A stretch of DNA of 64,000 bases, taken from positions 81,493 to 145,492 of the forward strand of contig NZ_BCTL01000016.1 in NCBI RefSeq assembly GCF_001571265.1, given 5' to 3'. Position 1 is the stretch's first letter; every line of letters starts with the position of its first letter. The stretch comes from Cedecea neteri NBRC 105707 = ATCC 33855. Lineage in GTDB: Bacteria > Pseudomonadota > Gammaproteobacteria > Enterobacterales > Enterobacteriaceae. The position numbers were made by a program, and so were the translations under genes. Positions 17,126 through 27,536 of the stretch are shown here, in pieces. The notes under the pieces are model-generated. The model saw only the letters and a list, made by a program, of their open reading frames with translations, was not told the origin of the DNA and searched no databases.

Positions 17126-18553
17126 ATGACCGCCATTCAGAAGTACAGCACCAAAGAGCGTGACCAGGACCGGGCACGTATTCTGCAAATTCTGTTGACC
17201 AACAAAGCCGTTGCCAGCGGTATTCTGGCCAAAGAACCTTTCGCTGAAACACAAAGCGCCGAGCAGGATATCGCCGAGATAGTGACGCTGGTAGGACGAC
17301 TACCCGCGCCGGATCTCGCGGATGTCCTGGAGGCCTTGCCCACGGAAGAGCGTTTAGCGCTATGGAGCCTCGTCACCGAGGATCGACGCGGTAGTGTTTT
17401 GGTTGAGGCTTCAGAAACGGTCTGGGATGACCTGATTGAAGATATGAGCGATAAAGCACTGCTCAACGCGCTGCGTCCGCTGGATATAGACGATCAGATC
17501 TACCTGGCACAATATCTTCCTCGCGATCTGGTCGGGCGTTTGCTGGCCACGCTGCCGCAGAACGAGCGTACGCAAGTTCGTCAGATCCTGCATTACGACA
17601 AGCACAGCGTCGGCGCGATCATGGATTTTGAAGTGATCACCGTGCGCCCTGATGTCACCCTTGCCGTGGTGCAGCGCTATCTTCGACTTCGCGGCAAAGT
17701 GCCGCAGAACACCGATAAACTGTTTGTTACCAGCCGGGATAAAACGCTTTTGGGCGAGCTGGATCTCACCGCGATTTTGCTGCATGCGCCGCAAACGCCG
17801 GTGTTTAAAGTGATGGACGATAACCCCACCTGCTTCGCACCGGAAGATCATGATGAACAAGCTGCGCGTACCTTTGAACGTGATGACTTGATCAGTGCCG
17901 CAGTGATTGACAGTAGCGGTAAGCTGATGGGGCGCTTAACGGTCGATGAGATCGTTGACGTGGTGTATGAGGAAACCGACAACGATCTGCGCCGCATGGG
18001 CGGCCTGAGCACCGAAGAGGACGTATTCGCACCGGTCAGTAAGGCCGTGCGCACCCGCTGGGCATGGCTTGCCATTAACCTTTGTACGGCGTTTGTGGCC
18101 TCGCGCGTTATTGGATTATTTGAACATACGATTTCGCAACTGGTGGCTCTGGCATCGCTGATGCCGATAGTGGCGGGCATCGGCGGTAACACCGGTAACC
18201 AGACGATCACCATGATTGTGCGTGCGCTGGCGCTGCAGCATATTCAGGCGGGTAACATCTCCTTCCTGATGCTGCGTGAGCTTGGCGTGGCGTTGATCAA
18301 CGGACTGGTCTGGGGCGGAGTGATGGGGGGGATCACCTGGCTGCTGTATAACGACGCGGCGATGGGCGGGGTAATGACGCTGGCGATGATCCTGAATCTT
18401 CTGGTCGCGGCGCTGATGGGCGTAGTCATTCCGATGACGATGACCAAACTGGGTAAAGATCCTGCCGTTGGCTCAAGCGTGATGATCACCGCGATAACCG
18501 ATACCGGCGGATTTTTTATCTTCCTTGGGCTGGCTACGCTGTTCCTGTTGTAA
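17126..18553 (+). CDS. mgtE: MgtE-family magnesium transporter
   Basis: 475 residues. The N-terminal MgtE superhelical domain (LPAPDLADVLEALPTEERLALWSLV, about 55-80) is followed by paired CBS domains (about 150-270, with MDFEVITVRPDVTL and GRLTVDEIVDVV), then a five-helix membrane pore ending in the conserved PAVGSSVMITAITDTGGFFIFLGLA. MgtE is a Mg2+-gated Mg2+ channel; acidic residues of the N and CBS domains sense the ion. E. coli K-12 has no MgtE; here it occupies the slot where E. coli carries mqo to narP. No riboswitch fits in the 59-bp upstream gap. Confidence 0.92.
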   Translation: MTAIQKYSTKERDQDRARILQILLTNKAVASGILAKEPFAETQSAEQDIAEIVTLVGRLPAPDLADVLEALPTEERLALWSLVTEDRRGSVLVEASETVWDDLIEDMSDKALLNALRPLDIDDQIYLAQYLPRDLVGRLLATLPQNERTQVRQILHYDKHSVGAIMDFEVITVRPDVTLAVVQRYLRLRGKVPQNTDKLFVTSRDKTLLGELDLTAILLHAPQTPVFKVMDDNPTCFAPEDHDEQAARTFERDDLISAAVIDSSGKLMGRLTVDEIVDVVYEETDNDLRRMGGLSTEEDVFAPVSKAVRTRWAWLAINLCTAFVASRVIGLFEHTISQLVALASLMPIVAGIGGNTGNQTITMIVRALALQHIQAGNISFLMLRELGVALINGLVWGGVMGGITWLLYNDAAMGGVMTLAMILNLLVAALMGVVIPMTMTKLGKDPAVGSSVMITAITDTGGFFIFLGLATLFLL

Positions 18554-18564
18554 GAGCTCCCACA

Positions 18565-18588
18565 AAGCCGCCCGCTCAGGCGGCTTTT
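18565..18588 (+). terminator. mgtE terminator
   Basis: AAGCCGCC-CGCTCA-GGCGGCTT followed by TT, 11 bp after the mgtE stop. Confidence 0.8.
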
Positions 18589-18617
18589 CTATCGTCTTTC
18601 CAGGTAAATTCCAGACA

Positions 18618-18647
18618 CAAAAAAACCAGCCATAAAAGGCTGGTTTT
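18618..18647 (-). terminator. proL tRNA terminator
   Basis: AAAACCAGCC-ATAAAA-GGCTGGTTTT, perfect 10-bp stem with an A-run on the left that reads as a T-run on the minus strand, directly downstream of the tRNA. Confidence 0.85.
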
Positions 18648-18658
18648 CAATGTTTATT

Positions 18659-18735
18659 TGGTCGGCACGAGAGGATTTGAACCTCCGACCCCCGACACCC
18701 CATGACGGTGCGCTACCAGGCTGCGCTACGTGCCG
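18659..18735 (-). tRNA. proL: tRNA-Pro (anticodon GGG)
   Basis: 77 nt with the CCA encoded (minus-strand CCA at 18659-18661). The acceptor stem CGGCACG pairs with CGTGCCG. The D arm, the anticodon loop ATGGGGT with GGG, and the T arm with GGTTCAAATCC are all present. It matches E. coli proL as I remember it, and its neighbour is pbgA/yejM as in E. coli. Confidence 0.97.
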
Positions 18736-18811
18736 ACGCAGAGGAATAATAGTACATTTTTCCGCGTTGATTGCAAGGGAACCCGAGGCTAACTGTCTTA
18801 TAAGTAAACAA

Positions 18812-20575
18812 TTAGTTGGCGATAAAGCGCTTCTCGTCGGTCAGCACCTGCAGCAGTAAATCAAGCTGCGGCTTGGTCTCATTGATCCGTTTACCCTGCA
18901 GATCGTACATTCGATAGTTGCCGTTGTTATTGAGCACCAGCGTCATCTCAGGCGTTGTCACGGCCAGGGTTTGATTGTCTGCCCCAATGACCCAATTATT
19001 ACGACGCGTCGCGGCAAATAAATCCTCACCCTGGGAATACTCATTGGCCGCCGTTTTAACGTGCAGCAAACGCTGCATCAGGGTGGTCATCACATCCTGA
19101 TGATCGGTGAGTTTGGTGATGGTCTGCGCCGGCGTTCCGGGCCAGTGAATCACTAGCGGAACCTGGATGCGCGCGCGTGACCAGGCAAAAGAGTCCCGCT
19201 GGTTACCGAGCGGAATACCGTGGCCTGCGGTGATAATCACCACTGTGTTTTGTAGTTTACCTGCCGCTTCCAGCGCATCAAGAACGCGTTTAATCTGCTC
19301 ATCAACGTTACCGGCTGCGCGTGAATAGCGTTGTTCAAAGCCCTGTTGATTACCGTTGTCGTCGAGGCTGGTGCCGTTAAAGGCGACCCAGGAGAACCAG
19401 CGATTGTCCTCGGAAGCATACTGGTTAAGCCAGCTAATCCACTGTGCCGCCGTCTGGCTGTCGTTCTGGTTTTTGGCCGGGCGCAGTGAGAAATCAGAAA
19501 GCAGAGCCTGGCGGTACATCGCCGAGTTAAAGCCGTCGGACGCAAACAGGCCAAGCTGGTATCCCTGCTGATTAAGACCGGTAATCAGTGCGGCAGGCGT
19601 GCGGCTTGAAAGCACGCCGTCCATATAAGCCGGGGAGATGCCGTAGAACAGGCCGAAGATGCCGCTGTCGGTGTTATTCCCGGAGCTCATATGTTGAGTA
19701 AAGCGAATATTGTCGCGGGCAAATGCCTTCAGCGCCGGCATATCTTTACTCACGGTTCCTGCATTCAGCCCGTCAACGGTAATCAGCAGCACATTGTTTC
19801 CGAGACCCATATCGCGGAATTGCAGATTACTCAGCGGATACTGGACCGACAGCGCTTCCGGGCTACCTTGCTCAACCAGCCTGCGCTGGTATTCCTGGGC
19901 ATCCAGCAGACCGTGTTTTTCAAGGAAGCGACGCGCAGTCATTGGGTATGAGAGCGGCAGATTCGCTCGCTGCATAGTAATAGGGCGATAGAAGTTAGCA
20001 TCCGCCCAGATGTACATCAGGTGGCTGCTAAAGAAAGAGATAAAGAACAGAATCACCAAAGGGCGCGCATATTGGCGACGACGCCCGAGGCTTCGCAGTT
20101 TTTGCCAGCTCCACGTCGCAAACAGCATCTCAATAAGCAAAATCACCGGCACACTAATAAACATTAGCTGCCAGTCGCGGGCCATCTCCCCCTGATCGGG
20201 GTTAATCACCAGTTCCCAGACGGTGGGATTAAGGTGGAGGTGGAAACGCGTAAAAACTTCGCTGTCTATCAGCAGCAGCGTCATGCCCGCCGTCGCTAAG
20301 GCCGCACTGATGAAGCGCAGCAGGCGCTGCGACATGAGGATAAATGTCAGCGGAAATATAAGCAGTAAATAGGCAGAAAATACCAAAAAGCTGAAGTGCC
20401 CAACGACGCTCAGCCAGGAATAAATCCTGCCCGTCAGCGTCGTTGGCCAGTCGGCGATAAACAGATAGCGGCTACCCAGCAGCATGGCCAGCAGGATATT
20501 AAACAGGGCGAACCAGTGCCCCCAACTGACCATTTGGGAAACTTTTTCGCGGTAGCGCTGACGGTTAGTCACCAT
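18812..20575 (-). CDS. pbgA: PbgA/YejM (LapC), inner-membrane regulator of LPS synthesis
   Basis: 587 residues: five transmembrane helices (about 15-195), an arginine-rich linker after them, then a periplasmic arylsulfatase-like domain (from about 245, LLITVDGLNAGTVS). In E. coli it senses periplasmic lipid A and controls LpxC proteolysis through LapB and FtsH; it is essential there. The metal-binding Asp and nucleophile Thr positions of active hydrolases are only partly kept, consistent with a regulatory role. It is just downstream of yejL on the same strand with a 19-bp gap. Confidence 0.95.
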   Translation of the reverse strand: MVTNRQRYREKVSQMVSWGHWFALFNILLAMLLGSRYLFIADWPTTLTGRIYSWLSVVGHFSFLVFSAYLLLIFPLTFILMSQRLLRFISAALATAGMTLLLIDSEVFTRFHLHLNPTVWELVINPDQGEMARDWQLMFISVPVILLIEMLFATWSWQKLRSLGRRRQYARPLVILFFISFFSSHLMYIWADANFYRPITMQRANLPLSYPMTARRFLEKHGLLDAQEYQRRLVEQGSPEALSVQYPLSNLQFRDMGLGNNVLLITVDGLNAGTVSKDMPALKAFARDNIRFTQHMSSGNNTDSGIFGLFYGISPAYMDGVLSSRTPAALITGLNQQGYQLGLFASDGFNSAMYRQALLSDFSLRPAKNQNDSQTAAQWISWLNQYASEDNRWFSWVAFNGTSLDDNGNQQGFEQRYSRAAGNVDEQIKRVLDALEAAGKLQNTVVIITAGHGIPLGNQRDSFAWSRARIQVPLVIHWPGTPAQTITKLTDHQDVMTTLMQRLLHVKTAANEYSQGEDLFAATRRNNWVIGADNQTLAVTTPEMTLVLNNNGNYRMYDLQGKRINETKPQLDLLLQVLTDEKRFIAN

Positions 20576-20594
20576 AACTTGTTACGATAGTTCC

Positions 20595-20822
20595 TTAGTG
20601 GGCTTTATCTTCGCTCACCGAAGCTTGAAGCGCCTCAGCAAAGGAGCGAGCCAAAGGACGACGCTGAGCGGACGCCACGTCGGTGTTTATCAGATTGGTG
20701 ACCATGTTTCCCAATACCATCAGGGAAAGATCGGTAGGCGCGTGGTGTTTTTCCAGCACGGCTGCCAGTTCGGTCAGCATCGCTTCAACTTGTTCGTCAC
20801 TGTAGCGGGATGTTTGTGGCAT
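20595..20822 (-). CDS. yejL: YejL, small DUF1414 protein
   Basis: 75 residues, beginning [30 protein letters not shown] as in E. coli YejL. Helical, soluble, function unknown. It shares strand and operon with pbgA and is divergent from yejK, again as in E. coli. Confidence 0.92.
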   Translation of the reverse strand: MPQTSRYSDEQVEAMLTELAAVLEKHHAPTDLSLMVLGNMVTNLINTDVASAQRRPLARSFAEALQASVSEDKAH

Positions 20823-20958
20823 AAATTCAAAATCATTCGTATTCGGGAAAGGGCATTATCTTACCGTAGCAGGGACGATTTTTCCGCTTTTTTATCACGA
20901 CTTGCGTCCCGGTAGCGGCAGTGGTTGAATACCGCCCGGTCTTAAAGGAGAGTTTAAC

Positions 20959-21966
20959 ATGAGTCTGGATATCAACCAGATTGCCCTGCATCAATTGATT
21001 AAGCGCGATGAGCAGACGCTGGACGTCGTGCTGCGCGACTCGCTGCTGGCAACTGACGGCGCCGTCGAAGAGATGATGGCGGAACTGCATCGCGTATATA
21101 GCGCTAAAAATAAAGCTTACGGCCTGTTCAGCGAAGAGAGCGAACTGGCCGAAGCGTTGCGTCTGCAGCGCAATGGCGACGAAGATTTTCTTGCCTTTAC
21201 CCGTGCGGCGACCGGTCGTCTTCGCGATGAGCTGGCAAAATACCCGTTTGCCGACGGCGGTATCGTGCTGTTCTGCCACTATCGTTACCTGGCGGTAGAA
21301 TATCTGCTGGTGGCGGTGTTGAACAATCTTAGCAGCATGCGCGTTAACGAAGAGCTGGATATCAGCGCGACCCACTATCTCGATATTAATCATGCGGATA
21401 TTGTGGCGCGTATTGATTTGACCGAATGGGAAACCAATCCGGAATCTACCCGTTACCTGACCTTCCTGAAGGGCAGAGTGGGACGCAAAGTGGCCGATTT
21501 CTTTATGGACTTCCTGGGCGCCAGCGAAGGGTTGAACGCCAAAGCGCAGAACAAAGGTCTGCTGCAGGCGCTGGACGACTTCACTAACGAAGCTCAGTTG
21601 GACAAAAACGAACGCCAGGCCGCGCGCCAGCAGGTTTACGCTTACTGCAATGAGCAGCTTCAGGCGGGTGAGGAGATTGAACTTTCTTCTCTGGCCGATG
21701 AGCTGCCGTGGGCGGTAGACGATAAGAACTTCCAGCAGTTCACCGCCGAGAAAGGCTATGAACTGGAAGAGAGCTTCCCGGCCGATCGCGGTACGCTACG
21801 CCAGCTGACGAAATACGCCGGTAGCGGCGGCGGGCTGACGATTAACTTCGATGCCATGCTGCTGGGAGAGCGTATTTTCTGGGATCCGGCAACCGACACC
21901 TTAACCATTAAAGGGACGCCGCCGAACCTGCGCGACCAGCTCCAGCGCCGAACCTCAGGCAAATAA
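20959..21966 (+). CDS. yejK: YejK (NdpA), nucleoid-associated protein
   Basis: 335 residues, the NA37 family ([19 protein letters not shown]). Known to associate with the nucleoid in E. coli; more recent work links it to topoisomerase activity. AAGGAG lies 8-10 nt before the ATG. It is divergent from yejL. It ends at a GC-rich hairpin at 21976-22001. Confidence 0.95.
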   Translation: MSLDINQIALHQLIKRDEQTLDVVLRDSLLATDGAVEEMMAELHRVYSAKNKAYGLFSEESELAEALRLQRNGDEDFLAFTRAATGRLRDELAKYPFADGGIVLFCHYRYLAVEYLLVAVLNNLSSMRVNEELDISATHYLDINHADIVARIDLTEWETNPESTRYLTFLKGRVGRKVADFFMDFLGASEGLNAKAQNKGLLQALDDFTNEAQLDKNERQAARQQVYAYCNEQLQAGEEIELSSLADELPWAVDDKNFQQFTAEKGYELEESFPADRGTLRQLTKYAGSGGGLTINFDAMLLGERIFWDPATDTLTIKGTPPNLRDQLQRRTSGK

Positions 21967-21975
21967 CCAACCAAC

Positions 21976-22001
21976 ACGGCCCGGGTTTTCAGCCGGGCCG
22001 T
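21976..22001. terminator. Hairpin between convergent yejK and the dioxygenase gene
   Basis: ACGGCCCGG with CCGGGCCGT, 9-bp perfect stem, 8-nt loop. The T-tract is poor on both strands, so termination strength is uncertain. Confidence 0.5.
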
Positions 22002-22017
22002 ATCAAAACGCTAACGA

Positions 22018-22473
22018 TTACGGCGACACCGTAGGGGCAGTATTCGGGATGTATTCTGGCTCCGGCCCTTCGCTTTCGGGCAGGCGCTGCAAATGGCGGA
22101 TCTCAAGTTTTTGCCCCATCCAGACGGCGTGATCGGTATGATCGGCCCTGGGCTGCCCAGTGTTGGGATGCAGCAGCACGGTTAACCCGCAGCGGTTCAG
22201 CATCAGCCACGGCGCAAATCGCGCATACTCCTCCGGCATAAAAGCGACCTGGTACATCGGCAGCGCATGAGGGCCAACGGGCACATCGTGCCAGCGCCCC
22301 AGCAGCACTGAAAAACGCAGCGCTATCTCCGCCCGGATCCGCTCCGCAATTAGCCTTTGTTCAGGCGTCTCGAAATAGATATGGGCGTGGTAGCTTTGTA
22401 TCGTCCTGATAGCCTGGATATCCTTCTCTACGGCGGGCACCAGCGATGCACCCGCAGGGATTTTTTCAACCAT
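22018..22473 (-). CDS. DOPA 4,5-dioxygenase-family protein
   Basis: 151 residues from the ATG at 22473 (MVEKIPAGAS); the open frame continues 17 codons upstream without support. The pattern SYHAHIYFETPEQR, GPHALPMYQVAF and TVLLHPNTG with His pairs resembles the extradiol DOPA dioxygenase family (PF08883), whose fungal and plant members cleave L-DOPA. Bacterial members are common but their substrate is not established. It is not part of the E. coli yejK-rplY interval as I know it. Small, cytoplasmic, apparently monocistronic. Confidence 0.75.
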   Translation of the reverse strand: MVEKIPAGASLVPAVEKDIQAIRTIQSYHAHIYFETPEQRLIAERIRAEIALRFSVLLGRWHDVPVGPHALPMYQVAFMPEEYARFAPWLMLNRCGLTVLLHPNTGQPRADHTDHAVWMGQKLEIRHLQRLPESEGPEPEYIPNTAPTVSP

Positions 22474-22525
22474 GGAATTTGTCTCTTTTAGCCAGGCGTG
22501 GCGTCGGAAATGCTTATATAACAAA

Positions 22526-22552
22526 AAACCCCGCCGAAGCGGGGTTTTTTTC
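22526..22552 (-). terminator. rplY terminator
   Basis: AAACCCCGC-CGAA-GCGGGGTTT with A/T-runs on both flanks, between rplY and the dioxygenase gene (both minus). It lies upstream of the latter's start. Confidence 0.88.
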
Positions 22553-22567
22553 GAACTAAACTCGCGA

Positions 22568-22852
22568 TTAAGCGCGAACGAAGTCGATGTGAGTCAGTTT
22601 TGGCTTGAACGGGTGACGCTGAACAGCCTGAACTTTCACTTTTACTTCTTTACCGTCGATAGACAGGGTCAGAACTTCTTCGTAGAAACCAGGTTTAGCC
22701 TGCTGGTTCATTACGGAGTCGTGATCCAGTTCGATGGAAACAGGAGCTTCCGCGCCACCATAAACGATAGCTGGGAATTTGTTTGCTGCACGCAGGCGGC
22801 GGCTCGCACCCTTGCCCTGCTCTTTACGTTCTACTGCATTGATAGTAAACAT
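22568..22852 (-). CDS. rplY: Ribosomal protein bL25
   Basis: 94 residues beginning [21 protein letters not shown] and ending HIDFVRA; the short, single-domain 5S-rRNA-binding form typical of enterobacteria. The ATG at 22852 gives the E. coli length; the open frame extends into the 127-bp leader. A good AAAGAGAAAC ribosome site precedes it. Confidence 0.98.
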   Translation of the reverse strand: MFTINAVERKEQGKGASRRLRAANKFPAIVYGGAEAPVSIELDHDSVMNQQAKPGFYEEVLTLSIDGKEVKVKVQAVQRHPFKPKLTHIDFVRA

Positions 22853-22979
22853 TGAATGTTTCTCTTTAAATAAGCCTGCTACAGGCGACCCAGCAGCAGG
22901 TAAAGTTTTCTGCTTTGCGGATGCAAAAGCGGGCGGCATTATAGCCATATCTGACTCAGTCGGCAATGAAAAGTACCGG

Positions 22980-24740
22980 TTAGCCGCGTAATTCGTTGGC
23001 CCGGCGGAAGCGTCCCTGGTAGTCGAAAACCTTTTCACGCACGTTCCAGAACTGGCCATTTTTACGGGCTACCACAAAATCTGGATGGCGCAGCAGCGGC
23101 TGTTGAGCCACAACATCTGCAACGGTAATCCAGCGTAACGGCACGCCGGGCGCCCGCGAGTGTGGGCGGATAAACAGCTGTTCGAATGCCATACGCTGGG
23201 CCGGCGTATGGAGGCGGAAACGCTCGCTAACGTCTGCGCCATCTTCGTCGTAATAGGTGATTTTTAGCCAATCGCCTTTAGCGTCTCCGCCGGACTGTAG
23301 CGTCATGCCGCTGCAGCGCAGCACCAGGGCATCTTTCAGCTTCAGCGCCGCTTTAAGCATATCGTCCGGGTCCACCAGAATGTGATCGCACTGATGGCAG
23401 CGGCGGGCGGCGATATCGTTTTCAGCATTGCAGTTAGGGCAATTTTTGAAGCGGAAGCGATAGTCGCACTGCTCGCGCAGGCCGTCATCGTCTTCAAACC
23501 AGCCCTGGCAGCGGCGGCCAAAGTGTTCAATCACCTTGCCGTCCGCCGTTGTTTTCCCCCAGAAAGTATTGGCAAAACCGCATGAAGGGCAAAAGACCTG
23601 CACCGGCACGTTGTCGCTCTTCCCTTTGGTGCTACCCACTTCCGGCGTGAATAAGTCGTGCGGATTTCCGGCATAGTCGAGAATCAAGCAGTCTTTTTTC
23701 CCCGGAGAGAGGCGCAGGCCGCGGCCAACAATTTGTTGATAAAGGCTCACGGACTCGGTAGGGCGCAGAATGGCTATCAGGTCAACGTGCGGCGCGTCGA
23801 AGCCGGTGGTCAGTACCGCCACGTTCACCAAAAAGCGGAATTGTTGATTTTTAAAAGCCTCGATGAGCGTATCGCGGGCGGGGCCTGGCGTGTCGGCCGT
23901 AATCAGAGCCGCGTCGTTTACGGGCAGGAGGGCCGTTATCTCTTTCGCGTGTTCTACCGTGGCGGCAAAGATCATCACGCCGCGCCGGTCTGCGGTAAAT
24001 TCAACGATCTGGCTGATGATATGCGGCGTAATGCGTTTTTGTTGTTTCAGCTCGCGGTTCAGATCCGCTTCGCTAAACAGCCCGTTAGACTGTGCCTGCA
24101 GGCGGCTAAAATCGTACTGTACCACCGGCATATCCAGCCTTTCCGGCGGCGTCAGATAACCATGCTTAATCATATAGCGCAGCGGGAGCTCGTAAATGCA
24201 GTCGCGAAACAGCGCTTTTTCATCGCCGCGAACCATGCCGTGATAATGAAACTGATAAATCCAGCCTTTACCGAGGCGGAAGGGGGTGGCGGTCAGCCCC
24301 AATAGCCGTAGCCTGGGATTGTTGCCGCGCAGATGCGCCAGAATTTGCTGATACTGACTTTCGTCGCTGTCGCCGATGCGGTGGCACTCATCGACAATCA
24401 GCAGGGAAAATTCCCCGTGAAAATGCTCGAGATTGCGGGCAACGGATTGAACGCTGCCAAATACTACTTTGCCCTGGCTTTCCTTGCGCTGCAGGCCCGC
24501 GGCGAAAATATCCGCTTCCAGCCCGAGAGAGACATATTTCGCATGATTTTGCGCCACAAGCTCTTTCACATGGGCCAGCACCAACACGCGCCCGCGCGCC
24601 ACTTTTGCAAGCTCCGCAATCACCAGGCTTTTGCCCGCGCCGGTGGGCAACACGATGACGGCAGGTTCAGAGTGCTTGCGGAAGTAGTTGAGGGTGGCAT
24701 CCACCGCTTCTTGCTGGTAAGGACGAAGAGTAAAAGACAT
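22980..24740 (-). CDS. radD: RadD (YejH), SF2 DNA repair helicase-like protein
   Basis: 586 residues from the ATG at 24740 ([17 protein letters not shown]), the same length as E. coli RadD. Motif I is PTGAGKS, motif II DECH, motif III TATPFR and motif [11 protein letters not shown]. Two cysteine clusters ([28 protein letters not shown]) form a zinc finger region. Known to aid recombination intermediate processing and radiation resistance with RecA and SSB. The stretch up to 24770 is not homologous. Confidence 0.95.
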   Translation of the reverse strand: MSFTLRPYQQEAVDATLNYFRKHSEPAVIVLPTGAGKSLVIAELAKVARGRVLVLAHVKELVAQNHAKYVSLGLEADIFAAGLQRKESQGKVVFGSVQSVARNLEHFHGEFSLLIVDECHRIGDSDESQYQQILAHLRGNNPRLRLLGLTATPFRLGKGWIYQFHYHGMVRGDEKALFRDCIYELPLRYMIKHGYLTPPERLDMPVVQYDFSRLQAQSNGLFSEADLNRELKQQKRITPHIISQIVEFTADRRGVMIFAATVEHAKEITALLPVNDAALITADTPGPARDTLIEAFKNQQFRFLVNVAVLTTGFDAPHVDLIAILRPTESVSLYQQIVGRGLRLSPGKKDCLILDYAGNPHDLFTPEVGSTKGKSDNVPVQVFCPSCGFANTFWGKTTADGKVIEHFGRRCQGWFEDDDGLREQCDYRFRFKNCPNCNAENDIAARRCHQCDHILVDPDDMLKAALKLKDALVLRCSGMTLQSGGDAKGDWLKITYYDEDGADVSERFRLHTPAQRMAFEQLFIRPHSRAPGVPLRWITVADVVAQQPLLRHPDFVVARKNGQFWNVREKVFDYQGRFRRANELRG

Positions 24741-24938
24741 GGCCGGGCGGTTTTTCAACCTTGTTATCAAATGACTGCAACGATTATGCCATAAAGCACG
24801 GTTTTACCTTGAGAGAGTTTTTGATGTCGCTATACTGGCAAACTAATTATCAGGCAAACCAATTTCCACCTGAATGTGGGCTTCAGCCCCTGCCGCACGC
24901 TCGCTTGTCGGCACCTTCATGAAACAGGCAATACACTA

Positions 24939-25640
24939 ATGCGACTCGACAAATTTATCTCTCAGCAGCTCGGTATCAGCCGCGCTATTTCTGGCCGTGA
25001 AATCCGCGCTAACCGCGTCACCATTGACGGTGAAGTTGTGCGTGACGCCTCTTTTAAACTGCTGCCGGAACATCAGGTTGCGTTTGACGATAATCCTCTG
25101 GCTCAGCAGCATGGCCCTCGCTACTTCATGCTGAACAAGCCGCAGGGGTACGTCTGTTCTACCGACGATCCCGATCATCCGACGGTGCTTTACTTCCTCG
25201 ATGAGCCGGTGGCGCACAAGCTGCACGCAGCGGGACGCCTTGATATCGACACTACCGGCCTGGTGCTGATGACGGACGACGGCCAGTGGTCGCACCGCAT
25301 AACCTCTCCACGCCATCATTGCGAAAAAACCTATCTGGTTACGCTGGAATCACCGGTTGAAGAGGGCACGGCGGAGCACTTCGCCAAAGGCGTTCAACTG
25401 CATAATGAGAAAGATCTCACCAAACCTGCCGTGCTGGAGGTGATTACGCCGACGGAAGTGCGTCTGACCATCAGCGAAGGCCGCTATCATCAGGTAAAAC
25501 GCATGTTTGCCGCAGTGGGTAATCATGTGGTTGGCCTGCACCGTGAGCGCATTGGTGACATCGCCCTGGATCCTGAACTGGCGCCAGGAGAGTACCGCCC
25601 GTTAACCGAACAGGAAATTGCCAGCGTTGGCATGCCCTAA
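24939..25640 (+). CDS. rsuA: RsuA, 16S rRNA pseudouridine-516 synthase
   Basis: 233 residues from the ATG at 24939 ([16 protein letters not shown]). An N-terminal S4 RNA-binding domain is followed by the catalytic domain with Asp102 in [10 protein letters not shown]. The open frame extends upstream to 24876 but that part is not conserved. It is divergent from radD and lies 15 bp before bcr, so the two may be cotranscribed. Confidence 0.97.
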   Translation: MRLDKFISQQLGISRAISGREIRANRVTIDGEVVRDASFKLLPEHQVAFDDNPLAQQHGPRYFMLNKPQGYVCSTDDPDHPTVLYFLDEPVAHKLHAAGRLDIDTTGLVLMTDDGQWSHRITSPRHHCEKTYLVTLESPVEEGTAEHFAKGVQLHNEKDLTKPAVLEVITPTEVRLTISEGRYHQVKRMFAAVGNHVVGLHRERIGDIALDPELAPGEYRPLTEQEIASVGMP

Positions 25641-25655
25641 TCACCGGAGTCACTT

Positions 25656-26852
25656 TTGAGCCGTAAACAGAACTCTTCTGTCGGTATTATCGTTATCCTT
25701 GGCCTGCTGGCGATGCTTATGCCGCTGTCCATCGATATGTACTTACCGGCGCTGCCGATGATTGCCCAGGGCTTTAATGTCCCGGCGGGCAGCGCACAAA
25801 TGACCCTCAGTACCTATATTTTGGGTTTTGCCATCGGGCAGATCTTCTACGGGCCGATGGCCGATAGCCTGGGACGTAAGCCGGTGGTGCTTGGCGGCAC
25901 GCTGGTGTTCGCGCTGGCAGCAATCGCCTGTGCGTTTTCCCAGACCATCGAACAGCTCATTTGGATGCGTTTTCTGCACGGCCTTGCGGCGGCTGCGGCG
26001 AGCGTAGTGATCAACGCCCTGATGCGTGATATCTACCCGAAAGAAGAGTTCTCCCGGATGATGTCTTTCGTGATGTTGATAACGACCATTGCGCCGCTGG
26101 TGGCGCCAATGATCGGTGGGGCAGTGTTGGTGTGGTATAGCTGGCACACGATCTTCTGGATTCTGGCCGCCGCTGCGCTGCTCGCATCTGCAATGATTTT
26201 CTTCTTTATTCACGAAACCCTTGCGCCTGAAATGCGTCAGAAATTTAACTTGCGCACCACGGCCGGTAATTTCGCCACGCTGTTCCGCCATAAGCGGGTG
26301 CTGAGTTATATGCTGGCCAGTGGCTTCAGCTTTGCCGGGATGTTCTCATTCCTCAGCGCCGGGCCGTTCGTTTACATCGAATTAAACCATGTTTCGCCGC
26401 AGCACTTTGGTTACTACTTTGCGCTGAACGTCGTGTTCCTGTTCTTCATGACCATGATCAACAGCCGCTTTGTGCGCCGGGTTGGGGCCATCAACATGTT
26501 CAGGGCCGGGCTGTACATTCAGTTTGCGATGGCGGTGTGGCTAGTGGTCAGCAGCCAGCTGGACTTCGGTTTCTGGGCGATGGTGCTTGGCGTGGCGGTG
26601 TTTATCAGCTGCGTGTCGCTGGTGTCATCCAATGCGATGGCGGTCATTTTGGATGAGTTCCCGCATATGGCGGGGACGGCATCTTCACTGGCCGGGACAT
26701 TCCGCTTTGGCATCGGGGCGTTAACCGGGGCGCTTCTCTCGGTGGCGACCTTCAACACGGCCTGGCCGATGATCTGGTCCATTGCCATTTGTGCGACAGC
26801 CTCCGTGCTGTTCTACTTTTACGCCAGTAAAACCCGCCACACGAAAGCCTGA
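25656..26852 (+). CDS. bcr: Bcr, bicyclomycin/sulfonamide resistance MFS efflux pump
   Basis: 398 residues, 12 transmembrane segments, DHA1 family drug:proton antiporter. The start is a TTG at 25656, preceded by CGGAG 6-10 nt upstream; the N-terminus ([21 protein letters not shown]) aligns with E. coli. Conserved motifs include [12 protein letters not shown] in TM1 and [12 protein letters not shown] in the loop between TM2 and TM3. The natural role is not certain; in E. coli it exports bicyclomycin, sulfonamides and cysteine. Confidence 0.95.
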   Translation: MSRKQNSSVGIIVILGLLAMLMPLSIDMYLPALPMIAQGFNVPAGSAQMTLSTYILGFAIGQIFYGPMADSLGRKPVVLGGTLVFALAAIACAFSQTIEQLIWMRFLHGLAAAAASVVINALMRDIYPKEEFSRMMSFVMLITTIAPLVAPMIGGAVLVWYSWHTIFWILAAAALLASAMIFFFIHETLAPEMRQKFNLRTTAGNFATLFRHKRVLSYMLASGFSFAGMFSFLSAGPFVYIELNHVSPQHFGYYFALNVVFLFFMTMINSRFVRRVGAINMFRAGLYIQFAMAVWLVVSSQLDFGFWAMVLGVAVFISCVSLVSSNAMAVILDEFPHMAGTASSLAGTFRFGIGALTGALLSVATFNTAWPMIWSIAICATASVLFYFYASKTRHTKA

Positions 26853-27182
26853 AAATCGACGGGCGTTTTGTTCAAAAACGCCCGTTTCCTCCCTGATAAT
26901 TCCCACAACGTATGTGCAAGTACAGGATATATGTTTCGCATATGTAAAAGGCTCAACTGTAAAAAGTCACAACTTTGTAGTTAAAAAGGTTGAGTTAGAT
27001 CTCAGAAAGCGATACATATAGCGCCGAAACGCGTGCCATAGCACAAAAATAAAGCGTTAGTTTTGAAATCTATACATTGGATGTGAGCCGTTTTTATGCT
27101 CGTTTAAACGCAATTTATCAACATTGTGTTAACCTTTGTGTAAAGAGTTTGAGATAAATTGCCGATTGGAACTTCCGGGGAA
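26853..27182 (+). promoter_or_regulatory. bcr terminator and yejG upstream region
   Basis: A terminator (ACGGGCGTTTT with AAAACGCCCGT, 26859-26885) follows bcr. The remaining 297 bp are AT-rich and hold the presumed yejG promoter; I see an ATATG-N5-CATAT partial dyad near 26931-26944 and no known operator. No ORF with a ribosome site and recognisable product. Confidence 0.55.
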
Positions 27183-27533
27183 ATGAAATTGAACACCATA
27201 CAACTGTCCATCGTGCATCGTTTGCCGCAGAGCTATCGCTGGTTGACGGGTTTTGCAGGCTCCAGAGTTGAACCGATTCCGCAAAATGCACAGCATGACG
27301 ACGATTGCCTGATTGGCCTTAAGCTGCTTAGCCCGGATGGGGAAAAAGCGTGGCCGATCATGGATACGCTCAGCCAGGCGTTAAGCGACATAGAAGTGGA
27401 CAGCTCGGTCGTGGAGTGTGAAGGTGAGCCGTGCCTGTTTGTTAACCTGCAGGACGAGCTGGCCGCGACCTGTCGCCTGAAAAACGTGGGCGTCGCCATC
27501 GCCGAATCTTTTTCCAGCCATAACCCTTTCTGA
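27183..27533 (+). CDS. yejG: YejG, conserved enterobacterial protein
   Basis: 116 residues from the ATG at 27183 ([20 protein letters not shown]), with GGGGA 3-7 nt upstream. Conserved in length with E. coli YejG (114) and with the same end (NPF). The function is not established. An 8-residue upstream extension of the frame lacks a ribosome site. It is convergent with yejF, only 3 bp apart, with no terminator hairpin between them. Confidence 0.9.
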   Translation: MKLNTIQLSIVHRLPQSYRWLTGFAGSRVEPIPQNAQHDDDCLIGLKLLSPDGEKAWPIMDTLSQALSDIEVDSSVVECEGEPCLFVNLQDELAATCRLKNVGVAIAESFSSHNPF

Positions 27534-27536
27534 ATT

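Noticed and set aside
26942..26979. CpxR box (GTAAA repeat) before yejG
   Set aside because: Two GTAAA motifs occur but 10 bp apart, beyond the usual spacing, in an AT-rich stretch where they are expected by chance.
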